From assembly GCA_903856725.1 (NCBI GenBank), contig CAIOCT010000062.1, forward strand, positions 1-58,261: DNA of 58,261 nucleotides, given 5' to 3'. Made by a program: the position numbers and the translations under genes. Origin of the DNA: an uncultured Verrucomicrobiota bacterium (GTDB lineage: Bacteria > Verrucomicrobiota > Verrucomicrobiia > Opitutales > Opitutaceae). Positions 17,216 to 25,678 of this stretch are shown one piece after another; within the stretch, counting starts at the first letter, position 1; the number at the start of each line of letters is the position of its first letter. The notes under the pieces were generated by a model that saw only the letters and a program-made list of their open reading frames with translations, was not told the DNA's origin and did no database searches.

Positions 17216-17785
17216 ATGTTGTGCAGAATGAATTTTCTGGCGCGCACATATTCGCAATCTGCGCGCCTTCACTGCCTCATCCTGGTCAGTGCCACTGGTC
17301 TCTTGCTCGGATCGAGCGGCCTGACCGGTTGCGCTCATTATCAATTAGGCGCTGAGCCTAAGGTAAAATTTACCTCACTCTTCATCGCGCCCGTCACGAG
17401 CTCCGTATCTCTGCCGCAAGCGCAGGTCTTACTCACTACCCAATTACGCGAAGCCTTTATTCGCGATGGCCGTGTCACTTTAACCGACTCCGCCGCTACC
17501 GCCGAGGCCTGCCTGCAGATATCCATCGCCGATTATCATCGCGCTGCCGCTGTCGCCCGCAGTGACGATACGGGGCTCTCCCGACGCTTTGATGTCACCC
17601 TGCAGGCCACCGCCACCTTGACCGATAATCGGACGCATCAGCCTTATTTTTCGCGCCGATCACTCACCGCAAAACGCGGGGTTTTTACCGACAGCGGTCT
17701 CATTCCCTCTGAATATCAAACCCTCCCCCTGCTCGCGGAGCAGCTGGCCACCGCCAGCGTACACGCGGTTTTGGATACTTGGTGA
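17216..17785 (+). CDS. lptE: LPS assembly lipoprotein LptE family
   Basis: 189 residues (ATG 17216; ATG 17228 is an alternative). A signal peptide ends in the lipobox GLTGC and is followed by AHYQLG, the usual 'GY-LG' opening of LptE. The mature part has the LptE-like pattern of a strand with F-IAPV, then LTTQLREAFIRDGRV, and a C-terminal helix (LLAEQLATASVHAVLDTW). LptE plugs LptD and helps insert LPS into the outer membrane. It is the fifth gene of the rpmF-plsX-fabH-TPR-lptE block. Confidence 0.85.
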   Translation: MLCRMNFLARTYSQSARLHCLILVSATGLLLGSSGLTGCAHYQLGAEPKVKFTSLFIAPVTSSVSLPQAQVLLTTQLREAFIRDGRVTLTDSAATAEACLQISIADYHRAAAVARSDDTGLSRRFDVTLQATATLTDNRTHQPYFSRRSLTAKRGVFTDSGLIPSEYQTLPLLAEQLATASVHAVLDTW

Positions 17786-17932
17786 ACGTACGGCCAAGGG
17801 CAGATTCCTGCCTTCAGCCACCACAGGGTCACGGATAATTTTAAAATGCCGTCGACGCGCTCAAGATTACCGGGAATTACGAATCAAGGATTGAGCCCAG
17901 CCTCTTCTGCCTCCTAGATCGCTCTCAATTCC

Positions 17933-18592
17933 ATGCGGCACCTGTCCCTTCTCGCCCCTTCCTTATTAGCTGGTGATCATGCTCAACTCGCAACGAGTGT
18001 CTGCACAGTGGCCGAATGCGGAGCCAGCTGGCTGCATTGTGATATGATGGACGGACATTTCGTTCCTAATCTAACCTTCGGGCCAGAAACGCTGGCCGCC
18101 CTCCGTCGCACGGGCTCAAAGCTATTCTTTGATACCCACTTAATGTTAGCCGAACCGCAACGATACCTGGAGGCCTTCGCTAAAGCCGGCGCCGACCTGA
18201 TTAGCATTCACATTGAACCCACTTACGATCACCGCACGGCACTGCGCACCATTCGTTCACTCGGGTGCCAATGTGGTATCGCGCTGAACCCAGGAACTCC
18301 TGCCGCTGCAATCGAGGCCCTTCTCGACCAAGTTGATCTCGTGCTCGTCATGACCGTTCAGCCTGGTTTTGGCGGTCAACCTTTTCAGCGCGACATGCTT
18401 CCAAAGCTTCAGCAAATCGACCAATGGCGGCGCGAACGTGGTCTCAATTTTCGTCTCGAAGTAGATGGCGGCATTGAATTGAGCTCAGCCGCCGAGTGCC
18501 GCGCTGCTGGTGCTGACACTTTTGTAGCTGGCACCTCCTTTTTTAAATCCGCTAATAAAGCAGCTTACGCCGCAACGATTGCCGCGCTGTAA
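17933..18592 (+). CDS. rpe: Ribulose-phosphate 3-epimerase
   Basis: A 219-residue TIM barrel interconverting ribulose-5-phosphate and xylulose-5-phosphate. Family residues: LLAPSLLAGDHAQL, the metal-binding CDMMDGHFVPN and FFDTHLM, VMTVQPGFGGQPF and the second Asp in EVDGGI, then the phosphate loop AGADTFVAGTSFFKS. The start follows a pyrimidine-rich leader (CTCTCAATTCC). It is convergent with the solute-binding protein gene, with a 15-bp gap. Confidence 0.95.
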   Translation: MRHLSLLAPSLLAGDHAQLATSVCTVAECGASWLHCDMMDGHFVPNLTFGPETLAALRRTGSKLFFDTHLMLAEPQRYLEAFAKAGADLISIHIEPTYDHRTALRTIRSLGCQCGIALNPGTPAAAIEALLDQVDLVLVMTVQPGFGGQPFQRDMLPKLQQIDQWRRERGLNFRLEVDGGIELSSAAECRAAGADTFVAGTSFFKSANKAAYAATIAAL

Positions 18593-18607
18593 GCGCAGCT
18601 GCTCAGT

Positions 18608-20251
18608 TCAACGCGGGGTCGCTCGGGCCAGTGCCGCAGCCTTGAGATATTGCTCACGAAAAATCCCCGCTAACTCGCGGGCCAACCGCACCGCTTCGAC
18701 CTTATCTTTGGCGCTCAGCGCCTGCTTAATACGCCCCTGCATCTCGGCGTAGCTAACGCTCGTCATATCGCTCATAACCGCAAGGGCGGCTGGTGGTAGA
18801 CCCGCTTTAATTATTTCCCGCCAAGCCTCCACAAGCTCGGGATGGGTATCCTGACACATGACCCGTATGACCAAGGCCATTTCCGCCACGATCCCACCGG
18901 TCCACGCCGGATGATAGATCAGCGGATTCGTCGTCGCATAAGGATTCACGTCGGGATCGGTGCGCGCGGCGGCAAATTCCGCTCGATAAAAGTCGCGGCG
19001 AATCGGCAAGCGGCGCAATTCATAACGCTCGGGGCCACCCGGCTTCCCTACTTTAAAATTCCATAATTTTTGACCGTCCAGAGAAAGTGCATATTCCATG
19101 AAAGCCTGCGCGGCCGAAAAATGAGGTGCGCCGCGCAACACGGCAATGGGGTCGGGCGATAATACGGTTCCATCGGGAGGTGAAAAATAACCAACCCGCT
19201 CCCCCGCTCCATTCACGCGTCGAGCGGTCGCGAGATCGCTTCCGCGCCCATAGAAATCGATGCATAGACCGACGGCAGAATTCCCCTGAATGACATCGAT
19301 CGGCGGTTTTTGTGAGGTATCCGTAAAATACCGCGCATTGGCGCCAATACGCTGCACTAAACGTAGCCCGTTAACCCAGCCTTCAGCTATGGCCTGACTC
19401 TCCCAACTCGCACGGTCACGACTAGGATTGATCGCCAATTGCTCCCAGCGAAGCTGAATCTGTTGCTGAATAATGTTCTCAAAAGCCTTGGCGATCGAGC
19501 TGCTTTTAGTGGGATCACATAAGGCGACCTCGCCCTGCAGCTTGGGATTCTGTAAATCCTCCCATGCACGGGGTTCCGCCGTGATTCCAAGTCGCGCATA
19601 AGCATCGCGATTATAAATCATCCCATAACTGCTCAAGACAGTGCCGACCCACAGCCCTGCTGGATCCCGATAGGGCTCGCCCGTAAAAGTAGCGGGAATA
19701 ACTTCGTCGGTAAACCACTCGGGATGCTGCTGCATCACTCCGGAATTGATCAAGCGCCCTGCTGCCGCTTGCCGAATATAATCGTACGGGCCGCCGCCAA
19801 AAAAAACATCTATCCCACAGCTTACTGAAGAATCCAGAAAAGCTCGGCGGGCAGTCAACTCGAGCGCTTCCGTAGCCCCCGCTACACCCGTCGGTTGCCA
19901 AACAGGATTAGCAAACGCCCCTTGGACCGTCATGCTCCAGGGTCGGCCTAATTGCGCGGTCCAATAGCGCTGAAATGACGCGAGATATTCCGACTCAATG
20001 AAGCGGGTGATTTCCGTGGTCCCGCCAATCACCCGCCAATCGATCGCGATAGATTGGCCGGTACGAGCAAAATACCAATCGTGAAAGCCCCGCGAATATT
20101 CCGATCGGAGTGCTTCATTATGCGGGGTAATCACGACCAGCGTCTCCGCCACCCGAGGCACGCTCACGTGACGCGGACGTAAATAAAATGGCAGGCCCAG
20201 TGTTAGGCCAAGCGCGAGAATGATAAGCGCGCGCTGCATACTCGCTTTCAT
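18608..20251 (-). CDS. Extracellular solute-binding protein, Fe3+-type ABC importer
   Basis: A 547-residue protein with an N-terminal hydrophobic segment (MQRALIILALGLTLGLPFYL) and no lipobox, so it is either periplasmic or anchored by an uncleaved signal. The body looks like bacterial SBP family 1/6 (LVVITPHNEALRSEYSRGF, IDVFFGGGPYDYIRQ, YGMIYNRDAYARLGI, DPTKSSSIAKAFENI). It is larger than the usual 330-370 residues of FbpA/AfuA proteins, with extra sequence after the conserved DPTKS stretch and at the C-terminus. The start overlaps the upstream ATPase stop by 1 bp (TAATG). Iron is the likely but unproven substrate. Confidence 0.82.
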   Translation of the reverse strand: MKASMQRALIILALGLTLGLPFYLRPRHVSVPRVAETLVVITPHNEALRSEYSRGFHDWYFARTGQSIAIDWRVIGGTTEITRFIESEYLASFQRYWTAQLGRPWSMTVQGAFANPVWQPTGVAGATEALELTARRAFLDSSVSCGIDVFFGGGPYDYIRQAAAGRLINSGVMQQHPEWFTDEVIPATFTGEPYRDPAGLWVGTVLSSYGMIYNRDAYARLGITAEPRAWEDLQNPKLQGEVALCDPTKSSSIAKAFENIIQQQIQLRWEQLAINPSRDRASWESQAIAEGWVNGLRLVQRIGANARYFTDTSQKPPIDVIQGNSAVGLCIDFYGRGSDLATARRVNGAGERVGYFSPPDGTVLSPDPIAVLRGAPHFSAAQAFMEYALSLDGQKLWNFKVGKPGGPERYELRRLPIRRDFYRAEFAAARTDPDVNPYATTNPLIYHPAWTGGIVAEMALVIRVMCQDTHPELVEAWREIIKAGLPPAALAVMSDMTSVSYAEMQGRIKQALSAKDKVEAVRLARELAGIFREQYLKAAALARATPR

Positions 20252-21324
20252 TAATCCACCAATACAACGACGTCATCCGGATCAACGGTGGCGTAGAGTT
20301 TAGGACGTTGAGCACTATCAATAAAACGCGGGTTGCGTTCAGATATTTTCAAGGTGAGGCCACCTTCAGCGATAAATTCATGCTGGGCGATTTCACCGAG
20401 ATACACTGTCGAGCCAATGCGCCCCGCGATACAATTGGGCAGGCTCGCCTGCGTGCGGAGCTCCCAACATTCCGGCCGAATCGAAAGCGTAACGCCCGAG
20501 CCTACGACCGGCACTTTCGTCGGATCACCTAAACTCCCTTCAAAATTGCCAACCGCCGTCGCCAAGCTAAGGCGCCGACCATCTATCGCCAACACCTGGG
20601 CTGGGATAAAATTAGTTTCTCCAATAAAATGAGCGACTGTGCGCGAAATCGGTTGTCGGTAAACTTCACGCGGTGTCCCCATTTGCAAAATCCGACCGTG
20701 CTCTAGAATCGCCAAACGATCAGCGATGGAGAGAGCTTCCTTTTGATCGTGGGTAACGTAAACGGTCGTCAGCTGATACTCTTGGCAAACTCGCCGAATC
20801 TCCTGGCGCATTTCCAGCCGCAGCTTGGCATCCAGATTAGATAAAGGTTCATCCAGCAGTAAGCAGCGGGGTCGAATGACCAGAGCGCGGGCCAAAGCCA
20901 CGCGTTGCTGCTGCCCGCCCGAAAGCTCATTCGGCTTACGCGTCGCTTGCGCATCAAGATGCACCGCCGCTAACGCCGCCGCGACCCGAGACTTAATTTC
21001 CGACGCCGGCAGATGTCGTTCCTCCAGTCCAAAAGCTACATTCTCGGCGACAGTCAGGTGTGGCCACAGCGCATAGCCTTGAAACATCATGCCCGTATTG
21101 CGTTTATGTGGCGCCAACTGAGTCACGTCGTCTTCGCCAAAAAATATCTGACCCTGATCCGGTGCGCAAAAACCCGCGAGACTGCGCAATAAAGTAGTCT
21201 TCCCGCATCCACTGGGACCCAGCAGAAAAAAAAGCTCCCCGGGCTTGATTGTCAGGTCCAACCGATCAAGGGCCACAATACCCCCGAATCGTTTAGTCAG
21301 TTGCTTAACCTGAATGGATATCAT
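20251..21324 (-). CDS. ABC transporter ATP-binding protein, FbpC/PotA-like
   Basis: A 357-residue ATPase. Walker A GPSGCGKTTLLRSLAG, Q-loop GMMFQGYALWPHLTV, signature LSGGQQQRVALARAL, Walker B CLLLDEPLSNLDAKLR and H-loop YVTHDQKEALSIADR are all present. A C-terminal TOBE domain of about 110 residues follows. This is the layout of ferric iron, polyamine and sugar ATPases of the CUT1/FbpC type. It is translated just ahead of the solute-binding protein. The separately encoded permease at 7543-9237 is the likely third part. Confidence 0.92.
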   Translation of the reverse strand: MISIQVKQLTKRFGGIVALDRLDLTIKPGELFFLLGPSGCGKTTLLRSLAGFCAPDQGQIFFGEDDVTQLAPHKRNTGMMFQGYALWPHLTVAENVAFGLEERHLPASEIKSRVAAALAAVHLDAQATRKPNELSGGQQQRVALARALVIRPRCLLLDEPLSNLDAKLRLEMRQEIRRVCQEYQLTTVYVTHDQKEALSIADRLAILEHGRILQMGTPREVYRQPISRTVAHFIGETNFIPAQVLAIDGRRLSLATAVGNFEGSLGDPTKVPVVGSGVTLSIRPECWELRTQASLPNCIAGRIGSTVYLGEIAQHEFIAEGGLTLKISERNPRFIDSAQRPKLYATVDPDDVVVLVD

Positions 21325-21434
21325 GGTGATACAAGACCCCGCGAAGGAACCGGCGTGCTCCAGTTAAGTCAAAAAAAAACGCCCCGCTGCATTCCTGCGA
21401 TTGCCTTGGGCCGGTGTTTCGCTCTGCTGGCCCT

Positions 21435-22001
21435 ATGTCTGCAAAAAAGGGGGCTCCTGAATTAAAGCATCTCGACCATATTCTCGTCACCCCCAGCGCG
21501 ATCAAGCGTCGGGTCGCGGCCCTCGCGGCCCAATTGAATGCTGATTATGTCGACAAAGACATGATGGTAGTGGCGATCGTGAATGGAGCGCTCATTTTTA
21601 CAGCCGACCTCTTACGACAATTAAGCATCCCGCTGCGGCTCGATTGTCTGCGCGCTTCCAGCTACCATGAAGGAACCAAGGCCGTTGGCGAACCCCGGAT
21701 TATTGATCAAATGAAACTGGATGTTCGGGATCAGCACGTCCTGCTCGTCGATGATATTCTAGATACAGGGAAGACCCTCGCCGCGGTGGCTCGACTCATT
21801 AAGAGCAAAGGGGCTACCTCGGTAAAAACGTGCGTGCTGCTCGACAAGACGGCACGGCGCGAGGTGCCTTTTGAGGCCGATTATGTCGGCTTCGGCATCC
21901 CTAACGAGTTCGTCGTGGGGTACGGACTCGATTTTAACGAGCGTTACCGTCATTTGCCGTGTATTGGGGTACTCAAGCCAAAGTACTATGGCGGAAAATG
22001 A
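21435..22001 (+). CDS. hpt: Hypoxanthine phosphoribosyltransferase
   Basis: About 188 residues from ATG 21435 (the frame starts with GTG at 21414). Purine salvage enzyme converting hypoxanthine or guanine plus PRPP to IMP or GMP. Seen: VAIVNGALIFTADLLRQL (pyrophosphate loop region), LRASSYHEGT, and the PRPP signature VLLVDDILDTGKTLAA, then the base-binding end FGIPNEFVVGYGLDFNERYR. It is divergent from the ABC ATPase gene with about 110 bp between them. Confidence 0.94.
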   Translation: MSAKKGAPELKHLDHILVTPSAIKRRVAALAAQLNADYVDKDMMVVAIVNGALIFTADLLRQLSIPLRLDCLRASSYHEGTKAVGEPRIIDQMKLDVRDQHVLLVDDILDTGKTLAAVARLIKSKGATSVKTCVLLDKTARREVPFEADYVGFGIPNEFVVGYGLDFNERYRHLPCIGVLKPKYYGGK

Positions 22002-22055
22002 GCCGCAAAATGCCTTGCACTCACTCATCGCGGGCCTTTGCTAGCCGCTCACCCC

Positions 22056-22145
22056 GGAGAGATGGCCGAGTGGCTGAAGGCACAGCTTTGCTAAAGCTGC
22101 ATAGGGGAAACTCTATCGAGGGTTCGAATCCCTCTCTCTCCGCCA
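22056..22145 (+). tRNA. tRNA-Ser (anticodon GCT)
   Basis: The acceptor stem GGAGAGA pairs with TCTCTCC. The D-arm contains TGGCCGAGTGGCTGAAGGCA, typical of serine tRNAs. The anticodon stem CAGCT/AGCTG closes a loop TTGCTAA with anticodon GCT. A long variable arm (class II) follows, then the T-arm GGTTCGAATCC. The CCA end is encoded (22143-22145). Confidence 0.97.
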
Positions 22146-22176
22146 CTTTCTTTTCAGTAAAGCGTCCCGACTTGCC

Positions 22177-23334
22177 ATGTCCTCCTTGCCGCTGACGACC
22201 ATCCAGGGCCAACCTTCTTGGCCGATTAAATCGAGCCTCGTTAAGGGCTGGCTAACCCAATTAGGCGGCCACCTCGGCCCTGTGCAATTTCAGTTAGGTC
22301 GAAAAATCGTCCAGCCTTATTCTGTGGCCCCTTGGGCTGAGGAACCCCTCGCCACAGGATCACCAGCCATCCTCCGCGCCTTACGGGGTGATTTTTTCTG
22401 CTGCCCTTTCGGCGGTAACGCCACTCCCTGGCGCGGCGAAAAACACCCGCCGCATGGCGAAACTGCTAACGCCATCTGGCGCTCAGCGACCTTCACACGT
22501 ACCGGCGCCCGCGTTACGCTCCAGACCCGCCTCACTACTAAGGCAAGAAAAGGACGCGTTAATAAATTTATCAGCCTTATCGACGGTCACACCGCGGTCT
22601 ACTCGCGACATATCATCACCGAAATGACCGGTTCGATGAATGTCGGTCATCACGCTACGTTGAAATTTCCCGCCCAACCCGGCAGCGGGGTCATCAGCAC
22701 GAGTCGTTTCATTCACGGTCAAGTCTTGCCCGAGCCGTTCGAATTAGCGGAAAATGGCGGCTATCAAAGCCTGAAGCCAGGCGCGGTATTTCGTTCGTTA
22801 CAGCGCGTACCGCGGCTCGATGGCGGTCAGGCTGATCTCAGCGTTTATCCCGCCCGCCGTGGTTATGAAGATCTCGCCATGTTGACGGCGGACCCCCGAC
22901 TCCCTTTTGCTTGGACGGCCGTAACTTTCCCCTCTGAAGGCTATGTCTGGTTTGCCCTCCGTGACCCCCGCGTACTTCGACACACGGTCATGTGGATCTC
23001 TAACGGCGGCCGCCATTATGCGCCTTGGAACGGCCGACATACTGATGTGATGGGGCTCGAAGATATCACCGGATATTTTCACCACGGGCTGGCCGAATCC
23101 GCTCAGCCTAATTCGCTCAACCGTCAGGGAATTCCCACTACCCTAAAACTAAAGGGGCCTCGCCCCACGACGATCAGCACCATCATGGCAATGGCCCTGA
23201 TCCCAAAAAAATTCGATCGCGTGGCCTCAATTATAGTCCGCGGTGATGGCGTCGATCTGGTCGCAGCCAATGGCCGGCAAACCCACACCCCCCTTGACCT
23301 GTCGTGGCTCAGGCCACCGACGCCTATCGCGTGA
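22177..23334 (+). CDS. Hypothetical protein, possibly a galactose-mutarotase-like fold
   Basis: 385 residues, no signal peptide or membrane segments. I do not recognise the family with certainty. The motifs GDFFCCPFGGN, KHPPHGETANAIWRS and the run of beta-rich sequence resemble galactose mutarotase-like or related sugar-binding proteins, but the catalytic residues cannot be assigned. It begins 31 bp after tRNA-Ser. Its stop TGA overlaps the ATG of the AraC regulator (TGATG), so both are translated from one message, which ties it to regulation of the downstream sugar genes. Confidence 0.6.
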   Translation: MSSLPLTTIQGQPSWPIKSSLVKGWLTQLGGHLGPVQFQLGRKIVQPYSVAPWAEEPLATGSPAILRALRGDFFCCPFGGNATPWRGEKHPPHGETANAIWRSATFTRTGARVTLQTRLTTKARKGRVNKFISLIDGHTAVYSRHIITEMTGSMNVGHHATLKFPAQPGSGVISTSRFIHGQVLPEPFELAENGGYQSLKPGAVFRSLQRVPRLDGGQADLSVYPARRGYEDLAMLTADPRLPFAWTAVTFPSEGYVWFALRDPRVLRHTVMWISNGGRHYAPWNGRHTDVMGLEDITGYFHHGLAESAQPNSLNRQGIPTTLKLKGPRPTTISTIMAMALIPKKFDRVASIIVRGDGVDLVAANGRQTHTPLDLSWLRPPTPIA

Positions 23335-24098
23335 TGAACAAGGCATCGGCAGACCCCCATCTTCTCGATTCTTTGCGCCGGATTGGGGCGAAGCCGCCAG
23401 AGATTATTGAGCTGTTAGACTATGTCGAAAATCTGCTGGTATGGGTAAAAGATGCCGAGGGTCATTACCAATGGGTCAACATGGCATTTCTTCTCAATTT
23501 CGGGGTAGCGAGCCGCGCGGATATCATCGGTTGCACTGATTTTGATTTTTGCGGCCCGGTGATGGCCAATCAATATCGGGTCGACGATGAGCGAGTGCTG
23601 CAAGGAGAACGGATTCTTTCCCGCGTGGAACTGATCGGCCGCTTTAATCACACGGCACGTTGGTGCGTAACTTCGAAAATCCCCCTCCATAATGCCCAAG
23701 GGCGCATTGTGGGAACGGCTGGGGTTACGCGTCCCATTGACCAGCGAGCCCCGGTGGCCCCGGGTGACTCACCGCTGAGTGCAGCCATTCGATTTGTTAG
23801 CCAGAATTATAGCGAATCGATTACTAATAGTCGCCTCGCCAAAATTTGCGGTCTCTCCTTGCGGGCCTTTGAACGGCAATTTCAGGCCACCTACCATGTG
23901 TCCCCGCATCATTATGTGCGCAACCTACGAGTGCGGATGAGCTGCAGCGCCCTTGTTTTCACGCGAAAATTATTAGCAGAAATCGCGGCGGAATCGGGTT
24001 TTGCTGATCAAAGTCATTTCACTAAAGAATTTGGCCGCCTTATGGGAGAGACCCCTCGAGCATATCGACTCCGCTACGCCAGCCATACGCTAGAATAA
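23334..24098 (+). CDS. PAS-domain AraC family transcriptional regulator
   Basis: 254 residues from ATG 23334; a GTG at 23304 would overlap the previous gene by 31 bp. Residues about 20-130 form a PAS/PAC sensor (LLVWVKDAEGHYQWVN, FDFCGPVMANQYRVDDERV, GTAGVTRPI). The C-terminal 110 residues are an AraC-type double helix-turn-helix (ITNSRLAKICGLSLRAFERQ, LLAEIAAESGFADQSHFTK and FGRLMGETPRAYR). Such regulators sense a small ligand and activate sugar genes. It lies just upstream of the sugar-oxidation locus on the same strand and is a good candidate activator. Confidence 0.9.
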   Translation: MNKASADPHLLDSLRRIGAKPPEIIELLDYVENLLVWVKDAEGHYQWVNMAFLLNFGVASRADIIGCTDFDFCGPVMANQYRVDDERVLQGERILSRVELIGRFNHTARWCVTSKIPLHNAQGRIVGTAGVTRPIDQRAPVAPGDSPLSAAIRFVSQNYSESITNSRLAKICGLSLRAFERQFQATYHVSPHHYVRNLRVRMSCSALVFTRKLLAEIAAESGFADQSHFTKEFGRLMGETPRAYRLRYASHTLE

Positions 24099-24370
24099 AA
24101 CGTACTGGCCTAAATTTTTATCGACGTTTTCTTTCTAAATATTGTCGTCACCCTTATAGAGAAAAATCGTCAATTAGCTTATCGTAGATTGTGCAGATTG
24201 TCTTGGTCCAAAAGCTCACCCCCTTCGCTAGCTCCCCACCCCCGATTCGCATCGCGATTACCCTGCGATCACCTCACCCACCCCTACCTTGGCGGCTTTT
24301 ATTAGAGCTTTTATTTTCATAATTTTACTAACACCTCTCTCGTCTCACTCTTAGATTTTTTATCACTCCT
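24099..24370. promoter_or_regulatory. Intergenic region before the sugar-oxidation locus
   Basis: 272 bp, AT-richer than the flanks, with no gene. A 7-bp inverted repeat AAAACGT (24097-24103) and ACGTTTT (24124-24130) overlaps the end of the regulator gene. A tandem 12-bp imperfect repeat, GCTTTTATTAGA then GCTTTTATTTTC, is at 24295-24318 close to the cupin gene start. Direct repeats are what AraC-type regulators bind, but these are shorter than usual. No convincing sigma-70 promoter was seen. Confidence 0.35.
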
Positions 24371-25642
24371 ATGGCCATTCCTTCCATCCTCGACCTGAAG
24401 ATCGTCAAAAAATCAACGCAGAGCCTCGTCGAAGCCGAGATCTCCCGCACCGGCGGCTTACTCCGGTTGGCCCCCGCGTGGGTGCCCCGCTCTTTCCTGC
24501 AACCGGGATTACGGATTAAACTTCATCCAGACGATACCTACGCCTACGGACTTAATCGAGGAGGGATCGATGAGCGCTGGTTTGCCTCTACAACTGTTAC
24601 CGCCAATGAAGGTCGGGCCGCTGACGAGGGGCTTAGCTACGTGGTGATTGGTAAAGAACGCCTCACCCTCGCCCAAGCTGTCGCCGATACCGGCGCGACC
24701 CTCGTGGGCAAAGCCATTTGGAAAAAATATAGCAAATGGCCGGTCTACTCGAAATTTTTCGATAACATGGGGCCCATTCCGCATCACATGCACCAAAATG
24801 CCGCTCAGGCAAAATTGGTCGGCCAAGAGGGCAAGCCCGAGTCCTACTATTTTCCACCTCAGCACAATAACGTAGGCAATAATTTCCCCTACACCTTCAT
24901 GGGGCTTGAGCCCGGTACCACCAAAGCGCAGGTGCGAGCCTGCATCGCCAAATGGAACCAAGGCGATAACGGTATTCTTGATCTCTCCAAAGCCTACCGC
25001 CTCAAGCCAGGCACTGGCTGGCTCATTGATCCATGCATTCTCCACGCGCCTGGTTCTCTGTGCACCTACGAACCGCAGTGGGGAAGCGATGTGTTTGGTA
25101 TGTATCAAAATCTCGTCGAAGGCCGCGAGGTGCCTTGGTCTCTGCTCGTTAAAGATGTGCCCAAAGCCAAACACCAAGACATCGATTACATCGTTGATCA
25201 GCTGGATTGGGATAAAAACGTCGATCCCAACTTCAAGGACAACCACTACCTGGAACCTGTCCCCGTCGCTGACACCCGCCGCGAGGGTTACGTCGATCGC
25301 TGGATCGTTTACGGCAAAGTAGACGGCGAACAGCGTTTTACGGCCAAAGAAATCACGATCGACCCGGGCACCAAGTGCACCGTCAAAGATACCGGCGCCT
25401 ATGGACTGATCTGTGTGCAGGGTTCAGGCAGAATTAACGGCGAACCCCTCGTGAGCCCTAAGTTAATCCGCTTCCACGAACTCACGGAGGATGAATATTT
25501 CTGTACGGAAGACGGCGCCAAGGCTGGGGTCACTTTTGAAAACACAAGTAGCACCGAACCGCTAGTTTGCCTGCGCTACTTCGGACCAGAAGTAAATCCC
25601 ACCGCGCCTAAAATGGGCGCCTACCGCCAGAACAAATTCTGA
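24371..25642 (+). CDS. Cupin-fold, mannose-6-phosphate isomerase-like protein
   Basis: 423 residues, no signal peptide. A metal-type motif GPIPHHMHQ (about residues 136-144) and the block YYFPPQHNNVGNNFPYTFMG, then IDPCILHAPGSL, resemble the cupin core of class I phosphomannose isomerases. The last third (RWIVYGKVDGEQRFTAKEIT, GSGRINGEPL) looks like a second cupin. It probably isomerises a sugar or sugar phosphate, using a divalent metal. It is the first gene of the catabolic locus, 36 bp before the TIM-barrel gene. Preceded by a pyrimidine-rich leader and not by a Shine-Dalgarno motif. The exact reaction is unknown. Confidence 0.7.
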   Translation: MAIPSILDLKIVKKSTQSLVEAEISRTGGLLRLAPAWVPRSFLQPGLRIKLHPDDTYAYGLNRGGIDERWFASTTVTANEGRAADEGLSYVVIGKERLTLAQAVADTGATLVGKAIWKKYSKWPVYSKFFDNMGPIPHHMHQNAAQAKLVGQEGKPESYYFPPQHNNVGNNFPYTFMGLEPGTTKAQVRACIAKWNQGDNGILDLSKAYRLKPGTGWLIDPCILHAPGSLCTYEPQWGSDVFGMYQNLVEGREVPWSLLVKDVPKAKHQDIDYIVDQLDWDKNVDPNFKDNHYLEPVPVADTRREGYVDRWIVYGKVDGEQRFTAKEITIDPGTKCTVKDTGAYGLICVQGSGRINGEPLVSPKLIRFHELTEDEYFCTEDGAKAGVTFENTSSTEPLVCLRYFGPEVNPTAPKMGAYRQNKF

Positions 25643-25678
25643 TCTCTCGTCTTAACTTCACCTCAACCCCCACTCCCG

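Noticed and set aside
23985-24012. A longer start for the regulator gene and an embedded second gene
   Set aside because: The frame is a continuous AraC domain; the ATG at 23334 overlapping the previous stop explains the start.
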